64,000 nucleotides of DNA from Actinopolymorpha alba DSM 45243 (GTDB lineage Bacteria; Actinomycetota; Actinomycetes; Propionibacteriales; Actinopolymorphaceae). Below, piece after piece: positions 16,634 through 25,506 of the stretch. The notes beneath the pieces are model-generated. The model saw only the letters and a list, made by a program, of their open reading frames with translations. It did no database searches and was not told the origin of the DNA. Position 1 is the first letter of the stretch. Every line of letters starts with the position of its first letter. Made by a program: the position numbers and the translations under genes. The stretch lies in contig NZ_KB892767.1 in NCBI RefSeq assembly GCF_000373925.1, positions 1 to 64,000 on the forward strand. Reading direction: 5' to 3'.

Positions 16634-17386
16634 CTAGAGCTCCACCGCATCGAGCAGGGAGCCCAGCTCCTTACGGGTCAGCGGACGGAATTGGCCGGGC
16701 CGCAGGTCACCGAGCTTGACGGGACCGACCGCGGTACGCACGAGCCGGCGTACCGGATGGCCCACCTCGGCGAGCAGCCGCCGGACGATGTGCTTGCGGC
16801 CCTCGTGGAGCACGACCTCGACGAGTGCCTTGCGGCCGGACTGCTGCACGATCCGGAACGCATCCACCCGGGCCGGCCCGTCCTCCAACTCCACGCCGTC
16901 CCGCAGCTGGCGGCCGACACGGTGCGGCACCGGGCCCGTAACCTCCGCGAGGTAGGTCTTCTGGACGCCGTACGACGGATGCGCGAGCCGGTGCGCGAAC
17001 TCACCGTCGTTGACGAGCAGGATCAGCCCTTCGGTATCGGTGTCGAGCCGCCCGACGTGGAAGAGGCGTTCCCGGCGGTCCTCGACCAGGTCCCCGAGGC
17101 AGCGCCTGCCCTCCGGGTCGCTCATCGTGCTCACCACACCGCGCGGCTTGTTGAGCGCGAGGTAGACCTTGCTGACGTCGACGGGTACGCGTTCACCGTC
17201 GACCCGAAGGACGTCGTGCTCGGGGTCGACGCGGGTCCCGAGCACGGTCACGATCTCGCCGTTGACCTCGACCCGGCCGTCGATGATGAGCTCTTCGGCC
17301 GCCCGGCGGCTCGCCACCCCGGCCTGGGCGAGCACCTTCTGGAGGCGGATGCCCTCAGGATCAGCCGTCGCCTGATGGTTACTCAT
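16634..17386 (-). CDS. rluB: Pseudouridine synthase RluB/RsuA family (23S rRNA)
   Basis: About 250 residues. An N-terminal S4 RNA-binding domain reads IRLQKVLAQAGVASRRAAEE. The RsuA-family catalytic domain has its catalytic Asp in HVGRLDTDTEGLILLVNDG, and a C-terminal KHIVRRLLAEVGHPV motif follows. It isomerises a uridine in 23S rRNA helix 89. ATG 17386 with GGAAA upstream is preferred to the longer frame opening at 17422; it overlaps the scpB stop by 8 bases. It is the last gene of the ald-xerD-parA-scpA-scpB-rluB run, a conserved actinobacterial order. Confidence 0.95.
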   Translation of the reverse strand: MSNHQATADPEGIRLQKVLAQAGVASRRAAEELIIDGRVEVNGEIVTVLGTRVDPEHDVLRVDGERVPVDVSKVYLALNKPRGVVSTMSDPEGRRCLGDLVEDRRERLFHVGRLDTDTEGLILLVNDGEFAHRLAHPSYGVQKTYLAEVTGPVPHRVGRQLRDGVELEDGPARVDAFRIVQQSGRKALVEVVLHEGRKHIVRRLLAEVGHPVRRLVRTAVGPVKLGDLRPGQFRPLTRKELGSLLDAVEL

Positions 17387-18215
17387 GGGGATCGGTTTCC
17401 TGGGTTGGTTCGGGCGCGGCATCCGCCGTCGCGGGCTCGTCGGTTGCCGCGAGCTCGGTCGCCGGGGATTCAGGCGCGGCGGATTCGGGCGCCACCTGCT
17501 CGGATTCCATCTCGTCGATCTCGGGGAGATAGGGCGCGAGGTTCGGGAGTTCCTCCAGCGAACGGATGCCGAGGCGTTCGAGGAAGTACGACGTCGTGCG
17601 GTACAACGTGGCCCCGCTCTCGCCGTCCGTACCCGCCTCCTCGACCAGCCCCCGGGTCACCAGCGTTCGCATGACACCGTCGCAGTTGACGCCGCGGATC
17701 GCCGAGACCCTGGCCCGGCTGACCGGTTGGCGGTACGCGACCACCGCCAGCGTCTCGAGCGCCGCGTTGGTGAGCTTGGCCTGCTGGCCGTCGAGCACGA
17801 ACCGCTCCACGACCTCGGCGTACTCCTCCCGCGTGTAGAGCCGCCAACCGCCGGCCACCTCCCGCAGCTCGAAGCCCCGGCCCTGCTCGGTGTACGACGT
17901 CGAGAGTGTGCGCAGCGCCTCCTCGATGACGGGTCGCGGACGGTCGAGCACCTGCGCGAGGGTCACCGGCAAGAGCGGCTCGTCGACGATCAGCAGGATC
18001 GCCTCGATCGGGCCGAACAACTCCTCCACCGGCGGTTCCTCGACCAGTGGCTCCTCCGCGGCCGGCTCTTCTACCGCTGGCTCCTCCACAGCCGGTTCCT
18101 CCGGCGAGGCTTCCTCTGCCACCGGCTCCTCGGTTGCCGGCTCGGCCAACGCCGTTGGCTCCTCTGCTGGCTCCTCCAGCGAGGCTGCCTCTGCCACGTC
18201 GGGCATCCCTGTCAC
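17379..18215 (-). CDS. scpB: Segregation and condensation protein B
   Basis: A 278-residue kleisin-interacting subunit of the SMC-ScpAB condensin, with two winged-helix domains between about residues 60 and 225 (IEAILLIVDEPLLPVTLAQV; TLAVVAYRQPVSRARVSAIR). It has unusual acidic extensions at both ends. The N-terminal 60 residues repeat EEPAVEEPAVEEPAAEEP-like units, and the C-terminal 45 are Ala/Glu/Pro-rich. The family usually has about 190-220 residues, so the extra length is these tails. The start ATG overlaps the scpA stop by four bases (ATGA). Confidence 0.95.
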   Translation of the reverse strand: MTGMPDVAEAASLEEPAEEPTALAEPATEEPVAEEASPEEPAVEEPAVEEPAAEEPLVEEPPVEELFGPIEAILLIVDEPLLPVTLAQVLDRPRPVIEEALRTLSTSYTEQGRGFELREVAGGWRLYTREEYAEVVERFVLDGQQAKLTNAALETLAVVAYRQPVSRARVSAIRGVNCDGVMRTLVTRGLVEEAGTDGESGATLYRTTSYFLERLGIRSLEELPNLAPYLPEIDEMESEQVAPESAAPESPATELAATDEPATADAAPEPTQETDPHE

Positions 18216-19171
18216 TGCGTCTCCTCCGCCAGCTCCGGCTCGTCCGTCTGCTCCTCCTGCGGAACCGGCGCCAGCTCCACGTCACCCTCGTCGAATTCGT
18301 CCCCGACAGCGACCTCGCCCTCGTCGCTCCCCGACCAGCGCACCGTCAGCTCCGACAGCGCCTCGAGCTGTTCGAACGCCACGGCGCCCTCCCGGAAGAG
18401 TTCCAGGAGCGCGAGGAACCGCGCGATCGTGGTCACGAGGTTGGGCGAGTCGGCCGTCAGTGCCCGGAACGTCGTCGACCGCAGCCTCCGGAGCCGCTCC
18501 ACCACGATCGTGGCCTGCTCGCGGACGCTCACCCGCGGCGCGTGGATGTGCGCCAGCGAGAGCACGGGCTCGAGCTTGGGCTTCAGGGCCGTCGCGGCGA
18601 GCTTGGCGAAGTCGTCCAAGCTCAGACCGATGAGGACCTCAGGCAGCAGCTTGCCGTACCGCTCCTCCAGCCCGACCGCCCGGGGGTACCGCCGCGACTC
18701 CCGCGCTATCTGCGCCGCCAGCAGCCCCGCCACCTGCTTGTACGCGCGGTACTGCAGCAACCGTGCGAACAGCAGGTCCCGGGCCTCCAGCAGCGCAAGG
18801 TCCTCCTCGTCCTCGACCTCGCCCTGCGGCAGGAGCCGAGCCGCCTTCAGGTCGAGCAGGGTGGCCGCGACCAGCAGGAACTCCGTCGTCTGGTCGAGGT
18901 CCCACTCCGGGCCCTTCGCCCGGAGGTAGGCGATGAACTCGTCGGTGACGACGGACAGTGCAACCTCGGTGACGTCGAGCTTGTGCTTGGAGATCAGGCT
19001 GAGCAACAGGTCGAACGGGCCCTCGAAGTTGTCCAGCCGGACCGTGAAGCTCTCGCGCGACTGCGTACCCGCCGGCGCCGCCTCGGTGGAGTCGGTCGCC
19101 GGGTCCGGATCAGTCGCCGGGGTGGGTTCGGTCGCGAGGTCGAGGTCGGTCACGTTCTCTGTGGCGGTCAC
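18212..19171 (-). CDS. scpA: Segregation and condensation protein A (kleisin)
   Basis: A 319-residue kleisin subunit of condensin. The signature FTVRLDNFEGPFDLLLSLIS opens the conserved N-terminal domain at about residue 43, followed by KHKLDVTEVALSVVTDEFIA. The C-terminal winged helix (FLALLELFREGAVAFEQ) binds the SMC head. The first 40 residues (TDLDLATEPTPATDPDPAT...) are an acidic, low-complexity leader like that in ScpB. The start overlaps the parA stop and the stop overlaps the scpB start, so parA-scpA-scpB are tightly coupled. Confidence 0.96.
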   Translation of the reverse strand: MTATENVTDLDLATEPTPATDPDPATDSTEAAPAGTQSRESFTVRLDNFEGPFDLLLSLISKHKLDVTEVALSVVTDEFIAYLRAKGPEWDLDQTTEFLLVAATLLDLKAARLLPQGEVEDEEDLALLEARDLLFARLLQYRAYKQVAGLLAAQIARESRRYPRAVGLEERYGKLLPEVLIGLSLDDFAKLAATALKPKLEPVLSLAHIHAPRVSVREQATIVVERLRRLRSTTFRALTADSPNLVTTIARFLALLELFREGAVAFEQLEALSELTVRWSGSDEGEVAVGDEFDEGDVELAPVPQEEQTDEPELAEETQ

Positions 19172-20067
19172 AACCTGGCCAGGAGTTCGCGCGCGAGCTG
19201 GCGGTAGGCCTCGGCGGCCAGGCTGCTGGGCGCGTACGTCGTGATGGGCTCGCCGAGCTTGTTGGTCTCGGGGAAACGGACGGTCCGGGAGATGATCGTG
19301 TGGAACACCGTCTCGCCGAACCTCTCGACGACCTCCTCCAGGATCTCCCGCGCGTGGAGGGTCCGCATGTCGAACATCGTCGCCAGGATGCCCTCGATGC
19401 GAAGCTTTGGGTTGATCCGTTGCTGGACGGTCCGGATGGTCTTGTCGACGAGGAACCCAAGGCCCCGCAGCGCGAAGTACTCACACTCCAGCGGGATGAT
19501 CACGCCGTCTGACGCCGTGAGCGCGTTGACGGTGAGCAGGCCGAGCGAGGGCTGGCAGTCGATCAGGATGAAGTCGTACTCCGGACGCATGGGGTCGAGC
19601 ACGCGCTGGAGCGTGGTCTCGCGCGCCACCTCGGTCACCAGCTGGATCTCGGCACCGGACAGCGAGATGTCGGAGGGCAGCAGGTCGAGCCCCGCGACGC
19701 TGGTCTTGAGCCGGATGTCCTCGGCCGTGGTCTCGGGGTCGATCACCAGGTCGTACGTCGAGGCGTCGAGGGCGAGCGGGTCGATGCCGAGACCGATCGT
19801 GAGGGACGCCTGCGGGTCGAAGTCGACCAGCAGCACCTTGCGGCCAAGCTCCGCGAGCGTCGCGCCGAGGTTGATCGCCGTGGTGGTCTTGCCGACGCCA
19901 CCCTTCTGGTTGACGATCGCGATCACCCGTGCCGGGCCGTGCGTCTCCAGCGGGGGTGGCTTGGGGAACTTGATCCGCGGGCGGGGCGATTCTTCGGCGC
20001 CGTCTACGTCCCGGGATAGCTGGGGTTGGGCAGACTCGGCTCCGGGAACGTTCATCGAGTCGTTCAC
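19168..20067 (-). CDS. ParA/Soj-family chromosome-partition ATPase
   Basis: A 299-residue ATPase with the deviant Walker A IVNQKGGVGKTTTAINLGA (signature Lys55, K60), Walker B-like FILIDCQPSLGLLTVNA, and a 45-residue Pro-rich N-terminal extension. It has no parB neighbour and lies with scpAB, so it is the scp-linked ParA paralogue widespread in actinobacteria and not the oriC-linked ParA. It may link nucleoid positioning to condensin loading (inference). Its promoter probably lies in the 151-base gap after xerD. Confidence 0.93.
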   Translation of the reverse strand: MNDSMNVPGAESAQPQLSRDVDGAEESPRPRIKFPKPPPLETHGPARVIAIVNQKGGVGKTTTAINLGATLAELGRKVLLVDFDPQASLTIGLGIDPLALDASTYDLVIDPETTAEDIRLKTSVAGLDLLPSDISLSGAEIQLVTEVARETTLQRVLDPMRPEYDFILIDCQPSLGLLTVNALTASDGVIIPLECEYFALRGLGFLVDKTIRTVQQRINPKLRIEGILATMFDMRTLHAREILEEVVERFGETVFHTIISRTVRFPETNKLGEPITTYAPSSLAAEAYRQLARELLARL

Positions 20068-20194
20068 GGCTCGTGTGACCTCCTGCCCTTCATAGCCGGC
20101 ACCGTCGCTGCGCCAAGACCGCGGGCTCCTCTTCCGGAGATCGGAGAGACGGCGACCCTGGGGTGGGTGACTCTAGTCTCAGCCATGCTGCCTA

Positions 20195-20220
20195 AGACGG
20201 TAGACCCAAGCGCACCGTCT
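20195..20220 (-). terminator. Possible weak hairpin at the end of xerD
   Basis: AGACGGT and ACCGTCT form a 7-bp stem with a 12-base loop, overlapping the xerD stop codon. There is no U-tract; transcription probably reads on in part to parA. Confidence 0.3.
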
Positions 20221-21121
20221 ACGCCCGTGCACGGGGGTGTGTCGCGGCATACACCTCACGCAGCTTGTCAACCGTGACGAGCGTATAGACCTGGGTGGTC
20301 GTCACTGACGCGTGCCCGAGGAGTTCCTGTACGACGCGGACATCCGCGCCACCGTCAAGCAGATGCGTGGCGAACGAGTGGCGGAGCGTGTGCGGAGAAA
20401 CCTCTACCGTCACCTGCGCGCGCTCGGCAGCGTTCCGCAGCACCGTCCACGCGCTCTGCCGCGACAGCCGGCCGCCGCGGGCGTTGAGGAACAGCGCCGG
20501 TGTGCCCCGACCCGCCGCGGCCAGCGCCGAGCGGGCCCGGACCTGGTACGCCGCGACCGCCTCGCTCGCGTACGACCCCACCGGGACCACCCGCTCCTTG
20601 CCGCCCTTGCCCCGCAGCAGCACCGACCCCGAAGACAGGTCGAGGTCGTCGACGTCGAGGCCCACCGCCTCCGAGATCCGGGCGCCGGTGCCGTAGAGGA
20701 GCTCGAGCAGGGCACGGTCGCGCAGACCGAGCGGCGTGCCGGGGGTGCCGGCCGCGTCCAGGATGCGTTCGACGTCCGCCACCGGGAGTGCCTTGGGGAG
20801 CCGCCGGGGTGGCGCCGGAGGCCGCACGTCGCGGGCCGGGTCGGCGGTCGTGAGCCCCTCCCGGTGCGCGAACTTGTGGAACCCCCGGACCGCGACCACG
20901 GTCCGCGCCGCCGAGCTCGCGCCGAGTGCGCGATGGTCGGCGTCACCTTCCCGGAGCTGGATGAGGAACGCCGTCACGTCGCCCTCACTCACCTTCTCAG
21001 GCTGACCGAGACCGCGGGCGGCCAGGAAGTCCGCGTACCGTCGCAGGTCGCGGCGGTACGACGAGAGAGTGTTGGCGGCGAGCCCGCGTTCGACCGCGAG
21101 ATGGTCGAGGTACCCCGTCAC
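20219..21121 (-). CDS. xerD: Tyrosine recombinase XerD
   Basis: A 300-residue site-specific recombinase that resolves chromosome dimers at dif with XerC. The N-terminal SAM-like core-binding domain begins [20 protein letters not shown]. The catalytic residues are visible: Arg in [23 protein letters not shown] (His and second Arg), [13 protein letters not shown] (His and nucleophile Tyr). The GTG at 21121 gives the usual family length. Longer starts without ATG or GTG reach back to a CTG that overlaps the ald stop, so the true start is unsure. It sits between ald and parA. Confidence 0.93.
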   Translation of the reverse strand: MTGYLDHLAVERGLAANTLSSYRRDLRRYADFLAARGLGQPEKVSEGDVTAFLIQLREGDADHRALGASSAARTVVAVRGFHKFAHREGLTTADPARDVRPPAPPRRLPKALPVADVERILDAAGTPGTPLGLRDRALLELLYGTGARISEAVGLDVDDLDLSSGSVLLRGKGGKERVVPVGSYASEAVAAYQVRARSALAAAGRGTPALFLNARGGRLSRQSAWTVLRNAAERAQVTVEVSPHTLRHSFATHLLDGGADVRVVQELLGHASVTTTQVYTLVTVDKLREVYAATHPRARA

Positions 21122-21210
21122 CGCATGGTCCAGCGCGCTTGCCCTCGACGACGTGGAGCGACGACCGGCTCCCGAACCTCGGGCGTCGGCGTCGGGTATG
21201 GCGTGGGTAC

Positions 21211-22326
21211 TCAGGCCACCACCTCTGACAGGTTGACGTGCGGGAGCCGGTGCGCGTCGGCGACGGCGGCGTTGACGAGGTGACCCCGATGGGTGTTCAG
21301 GCCGAGGCCAAGAGCCGGGTCGTGGCGGCACGCCGCCTTCCAACCGTGGTCGGCGAGATCGAGCACGTAGGGAAGCGTGACGTTCGTGAGCGCGTACGTC
21401 GACGTGTGCGGCACCGCACCGGGCATGTTGGCGACGCAGTAGAACACCGAGTCGTGGACGCGGTACGTCGGCTCGTCGTGGGTGGTCGGCCGGGAGTCCT
21501 CGAAGCAGCCGCCCTGGTCGATCGAGACGTCGACGAGCACGCTGCCGGGCTTCATCCGGGCCACCTGGTCGCTGGTGACGAGGGTCGGCGCCTTCGCGCC
21601 CGGCACCAGCACCGCTCCGATCACCAGGTCGGCGTCCAGCACCGCGCGTTCGATCTCGTACGCGTTGGAGGCGACCGTCTGCAGGTGGCCGCGGTAGACC
21701 CGGTCGGCCTGGCGCAGGCGTTCGATGTTCTTGTCGAGGAGGAGGACCTCGGCCTGCATGCCGAGGGCGATCGCCGCCGCGTTGAGTCCGGAGACGCCGG
21801 CGCCGATGACGACGACCTTCGCGGCGTACACACCGGAGACCCCGCCCATGAGGATCCCGCGCCCACCACCCTGGCGCATGAGGTGGTACGCCCCGACCTG
21901 GGGAGCCAGCCGGCCGGCGACCTCGCTCATCGGCGCGAGCAGCGGCAGCGAACCGTCGGCGAGCTGGACGGTCTCGTAGGCGATCCCGGTGATGCCCGAG
22001 TCGAGCAGCGCGTGCGTGCACCCCCGGGACGCCGCCAGGTGGAGGTAGGTGAAGAGCACCTGGTCCTTGCGGAGCAGGGGGTACTCCGAGGACAGCGGCT
22101 CCTTGACCTTGAGGACCAGCTCAGCGTGCGACCACACCTTTTCGGCGGTGTCGAGGATCCGGGCCCCGGCGCGCTCGAACTCCCCGTCAGGGATCGCTGA
22201 CCCCGCGCCGGCATGGCGTTCGACGACGACCTCATGCCCGTGCCGGACAAGCTCATGCGCGCCCGCGGGGGTGAGCGCGACGCGGTATTCGTGGCTCTTG
22301 ACTTCCTTCGGGACACCGATCTTCAC
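21211..22326 (-). CDS. ald: Alanine dehydrogenase
   Basis: A 371-residue enzyme that converts L-alanine to pyruvate and ammonia with NAD. It starts [20 protein letters not shown], the classical Ald N-terminus, and has the catalytic Lys in [10 protein letters not shown] and His in YLHLAAS. The Rossmann motif is [19 protein letters not shown]. Length equals the family norm. The upstream 255-base divergent region should hold its promoter and any AldR/Lrp site. Confidence 0.97.
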   Translation of the reverse strand: MKIGVPKEVKSHEYRVALTPAGAHELVRHGHEVVVERHAGAGSAIPDGEFERAGARILDTAEKVWSHAELVLKVKEPLSSEYPLLRKDQVLFTYLHLAASRGCTHALLDSGITGIAYETVQLADGSLPLLAPMSEVAGRLAPQVGAYHLMRQGGGRGILMGGVSGVYAAKVVVIGAGVSGLNAAAIALGMQAEVLLLDKNIERLRQADRVYRGHLQTVASNAYEIERAVLDADLVIGAVLVPGAKAPTLVTSDQVARMKPGSVLVDVSIDQGGCFEDSRPTTHDEPTYRVHDSVFYCVANMPGAVPHTSTYALTNVTLPYVLDLADHGWKAACRHDPALGLGLNTHRGHLVNAAVADAHRLPHVNLSEVVA

Positions 22327-22581
22327 AGTCGTTCAGCGCCTTCCAGTGGCCGAGGTGGTCCGGACCCCGTGGTCGCCGGGGCGCGGTTACCACCGCTCGG
22401 GGCAGCCTGGTCGCCGCCCCCTGATGGTTGTCCGCGACTGGTCTTGTGGACCGGCGCGGCGGGGCGAGTGTATTCCCGGGCGCGGCGGTGTTTGGAGCGC
22501 GTACGACCGCGCCGCGCCAGCGCACCTTCTGCCATACCGGTGACATACCCGGTCTGGTACCCGGTCTGAGAGAGTGCGCTC
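22327..22581. promoter_or_regulatory. Divergent control region of ald and the class V aminotransferase gene
   Basis: A 255-base gap between divergent starts. Near the aminotransferase end lies a cluster of related units at about 22535-22570: TACCGGTGACATACCCGGTC, then TGGTACCCGGTCTGA. ACCCGGTCTG is repeated directly within it, and ACCGGT is palindromic. This looks like a regulator-binding array, possibly for an Lrp/AldR-type protein acting on ald, but the assignment is only by position. Confidence 0.4.
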
Positions 22582-23616
22582 ATGGAGATCACGGAGGCCC
22601 ATCGGCTTTGGGACGCCGCGCCCGGCTGGCTCAACACCGCCAGTTACGGACTCCCACCCAGAGTCGCCTGGATCGCCCTGCAGGAGGCCCTCGACGACTG
22701 GCGGCACGGGCGTACGAGCTGGGAGGGATGGGACACCTCGACCGCCCGGTCCCGGGCGGCCTTCGCCGAACTCCTCGGCGTACCCACTGCGGACGTCGCC
22801 GTGGGCAGCACGACGTCGGGGCTCCTCGCGCCCGTGGCGGCGGCGCTGCCGGACATCGCGCGGGTCGTCCTGCCGGACATCGAGTTCACCTCCAACGTGT
22901 TCCCCTGGATGGTGCACGCCGACCGGGGCGTCGAGGTGGTCGCGGTGCCGCCCGGCCAGCTGGTCGACGCGGTGGATCGGCGTACGACTGTCGTCACGTT
23001 CAGCGCGGTCCAGTCGGCGACCGGCGAGGTGGCGGACTTCGACGCCCTGGTCGAAGCGGCCCGCGCGGTCGGCGCGATGGTGGTCGTGGACGCCAGCCAG
23101 GCGGCGGGCTGGTTGCCGCTGGCGTGGTCGCGCGCCGACGTGGTGGTGGCGAGCGCCTACAAGTGGCTGATGGCGCCCCGTGGCGCGGCGTTCGGGTACC
23201 TCTCCCCCGCCGTGCGCGAGCGGTTCCGTCCGCTGCAGGCGGGGTGGTATGCAGGGACCGATCCGCATGCGTCCTACTACGGTCCGCCGCTACGACTTGC
23301 CGAGGATGCCCGGAAGTTCGACATCTCGCCGGCGTGGTTCTGCTTCGTGGGGGCCGCACCCGCGCTGGAACTTCTCGTCGAACTCGGCGTGGAGCGGGTG
23401 AACGCCCACAACGTGGCGCTCGCCAACCGGTTCCGTGCCGGACTGGGCCTGCCGCCGGGAGACTCGGCGATCGTCTCCACCGACGTGCCGGACGCCGAGT
23501 CGAAGCTGGCCGCGGCGGGTATCCGGGCAGCGGTGCGGGGCGGCCGGGTGCGGGTGTCGTTCCACGTCTACTCCACCGAGGCCGATGTCGACGCCGCCCT
23601 CGACGCGCTCGCGTAA
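22582..23616 (+). CDS. Class V aminotransferase / cysteine-desulfurase-like PLP enzyme
   Basis: A 344-residue PLP enzyme of fold type I. Visible features are the N-terminal WLNTASYGLPPRV, PLP-phosphate contact region GSTTSGLLA, D170 of VVVDASQAAGW, and Schiff-base K194 in ASAYKWLMAPRGAAFG. Its length is slightly short for the family (350-400). It resembles the single-gene aminotransferase/desulfurase-like proteins of actinomycetes. No Fe-S assembly or ergothioneine genes are nearby, so the substrate is not inferred. ATG 22582 has a GAGAG-type site nearby. Confidence 0.88.
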   Translation: MEITEAHRLWDAAPGWLNTASYGLPPRVAWIALQEALDDWRHGRTSWEGWDTSTARSRAAFAELLGVPTADVAVGSTTSGLLAPVAAALPDIARVVLPDIEFTSNVFPWMVHADRGVEVVAVPPGQLVDAVDRRTTVVTFSAVQSATGEVADFDALVEAARAVGAMVVVDASQAAGWLPLAWSRADVVVASAYKWLMAPRGAAFGYLSPAVRERFRPLQAGWYAGTDPHASYYGPPLRLAEDARKFDISPAWFCFVGAAPALELLVELGVERVNAHNVALANRFRAGLGLPPGDSAIVSTDVPDAESKLAAAGIRAAVRGGRVRVSFHVYSTEADVDAALDALA

Positions 23617-23930
23617 GGCAGCAGTCCGCAGCCGACATGTTGGGGCCCAAATGATCACGTATACGTGGTCATTGCCCGCCTCACATGGTGTCGATGCCAT
23701 GCAAGGCATCCGAGCGCGCGGGCCAGGCGGTATTCGTCGGGCCCGGTCGAGCGCCCGCAGCCGCGCACCGTCGTCGACCTCAACGTGGCACTCCGCGGTC
23801 CGGGCCGCCGCATCCTCAGCCGTCAAAATGTCACCATCCGCATGCCGCTCCCTAGAAACTTCCACCATCGCCCCCAGACACGCCCGATCCGACCTCGGCG
23901 TACCTCACATATGAGATACGCTCACGGGCC
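23617..23930. other. 314-base intergenic region with a palindromic site and no gene
   Basis: No coding region is supported here. Short frames on both strands lack a ribosome site or recognisable sequence. It contains the 22-bp palindrome annotated separately at 23651-23672. The promoter of the downstream XRE-MurA gene probably lies around 23890-23925, where an AT-richer CACATATGAGATAC stands out from the GC-rich background. Confidence 0.5.
23651..23672. promoter_or_regulatory. 22-bp near-perfect palindrome, candidate operator
   Basis: The two 11-base arms are ATGATCACGTA and TACGTGGTCAT. They are perfectly inverted except for one position per arm (T versus C). It lies 35 bases after the aminotransferase stop and about 258 bases before the XRE-MurA start. 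Size and symmetry suit a TetR- or GntR-type dimer, although no such gene is adjacent. Confidence 0.5.
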
Positions 23931-25463
23931 ATGACCGAGAATTACCTCCTCCGGGTCGGCAACCTGATCCGGGACTCGCGCCAACACCGTGGCTGGACCC
24001 AGGCGCAGCTCGCCGACGTGCTCGGCACGAGCCAGAGCGCTATCAACCGCATCGAGCGCGGACACCAAAACCTCAGTCTGGAGATGCTCGCCCGCATCAG
24101 CGAGGCGCTCGACAGCGAAATCGTCTCCCTCGGGACGTCTGGCCCCATGCACCTGCGAGTCGTCGGAGGTCGCAAGCTTTCGGGAAGCATCGACGTCAAG
24201 ACCAGCAAGAACGCCGGTATTGCCCTCCTGTGCGCCGCACTCCTCAACAAGGGGCGAACGACGCTTCGCCGGGTCGCCCGCATCGAGGAGGTCAACCGGA
24301 TCCTCGAGGTCCTCACCAGCATCGGCGTCCGCACCCGGTGGCTCAACGCCGACAACGACCTCGAGATCACCCCGCCGGCGCGGCTCGACCTCGACAGCAT
24401 GGACGTCAGCGCCGCTCGGCGTACCCGCACGGTGCTCGCCCTTCTCGGCCCACTCATGCACCTCGAGGACCGCTTCAAGATCCCGTACGCCGGCGGCTGT
24501 GACCTCGGCACCCGCACCGTCGAGCCGCACATGGTGGCCCTGCGCCAGCTCGGCCTGGAGGTGAAGGCGACCGGCGGTTACTACCACGCGGAGGTCGACC
24601 GTGACTTCACGCCGAGCAGGCCCATCGTCCTGACCGAACGCAGTGACCTGGCCACGGAGAACGCCCTCATGGCGGCCTCCCGGCGGGACGGTGTCACCGT
24701 CATCCGCAACGCCAGCGCCAACTACATGGTCCAGGACCTCTGCTTCTACCTGAGCAAGCTCGGCGTCCGCATCGACGGCATCGGCACGACCACGCTCACC
24801 GTGCACGGCGTACCCACCACCATCGACTGCGATGTCGACTACGCGGCCTCCGAGGACCCGATCGAGGCGATGAGCCTGATCGCCGCGGCAATCGTCACCT
24901 CGTCGGAGATCACGGTCCGGCGGGCGCCGATCGAGTTCCTCGAGATCGAGCTGGCGCTGCTGGAGGAAATGGGTCAGAGGTACGACCGCAGCGAGGAGTA
25001 CCTCGCGGCCAACGGGCACACCCGCCTGGTCGACCTGACCATCCGTCCGTCGCGGCTGCACGCACCCATCGACAAGGTGCACCCGATGCCGTTCCCCGGC
25101 CTCAACATCGACAACCTGCCGTTCTTCGCGGTGATCGCGGCGACCGCGCACGGCTCGACGCTGATCCACGACTGGGTCTACGAGAACCGCGCCATCCACC
25201 TGACCGAGCTCAACAAGCTCGGCGCGCGGGTCAAGCTGGCCGACCCGCACCGGATCTATGTCGAGGGCCCCACCCGGTGGTCAGGCACCGAAGTCATCTG
25301 CCCGCCCGCCCTACGGCCCGCGGTCTGCATCCTGCTGGCGATGCTGGCCGCCAAGGGTACGTCGGTGCTGCGCAACGTCTATGTGATCAACCGGGGGTAC
25401 GAAGACCTCGCCGAGCGCCTCAACCAGCTGGGCGCCCGGATCGAGACCTTCCGCGACATCTGA
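23931..25463 (+). CDS. XRE helix-turn-helix fused to a MurA-type enolpyruvyl transferase domain
   Basis: A 510-residue fusion. Residues 8-68 form an XRE/Cro HTH (RGWTQAQLADVLGTSQSAIN, then RIERGHQNLS). From about residue 72 on is a full EPSP/MurA-type fold with K93-N94 in KTSKNAG (E. coli MurA Lys22/Asn23), C190 in GGCDLGTRTVEPH (Cys115; Arg195 equals Arg120) and a likely catalytic Asp in LNIDNLPFF. All key MurA residues appear to be kept, so it may still add enolpyruvate to UDP-GlcNAc. It could instead be a regulator that senses cell-wall precursors, or both. It stands alone with its own promoter region. Confidence 0.9.
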   Translation: MTENYLLRVGNLIRDSRQHRGWTQAQLADVLGTSQSAINRIERGHQNLSLEMLARISEALDSEIVSLGTSGPMHLRVVGGRKLSGSIDVKTSKNAGIALLCAALLNKGRTTLRRVARIEEVNRILEVLTSIGVRTRWLNADNDLEITPPARLDLDSMDVSAARRTRTVLALLGPLMHLEDRFKIPYAGGCDLGTRTVEPHMVALRQLGLEVKATGGYYHAEVDRDFTPSRPIVLTERSDLATENALMAASRRDGVTVIRNASANYMVQDLCFYLSKLGVRIDGIGTTTLTVHGVPTTIDCDVDYAASEDPIEAMSLIAAAIVTSSEITVRRAPIEFLEIELALLEEMGQRYDRSEEYLAANGHTRLVDLTIRPSRLHAPIDKVHPMPFPGLNIDNLPFFAVIAATAHGSTLIHDWVYENRAIHLTELNKLGARVKLADPHRIYVEGPTRWSGTEVICPPALRPAVCILLAMLAAKGTSVLRNVYVINRGYEDLAERLNQLGARIETFRDI

Positions 25464-25470
25464 GCGACGA

Positions 25471-25506
25471 CCTGAGGGCTGGCGGTCGGCGTGACCGCTC
25501 CTCAGG
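25471..25506. terminator. Nested hairpin between convergent XRE-MurA and GNAT genes
   Basis: An outer stem CCTGAGG/CCTCAGG and an inner stem GCGGTC/GACCGC give a long GC-rich hairpin. It begins 7 bases after the MurA-fusion stop and overlaps the end of the GNAT gene. Position and symmetry fit a bidirectional terminator. Confidence 0.6.

Noticed and set aside
21122-22021. Long N-terminal extension of the xerD frame
   Set aside because: It runs antisense-free but out of frame through ald. Family length and the core-binding domain place the start near 21121.
22323-22637. Arg-rich minus-strand frame upstream of ald with QTGYQTGYVTG
   Set aside because: The repeat in the peptide simply reflects the repeated ACCCGGTCTG DNA units. 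It overlaps the divergent aminotransferase start and has no similarity I recognise.
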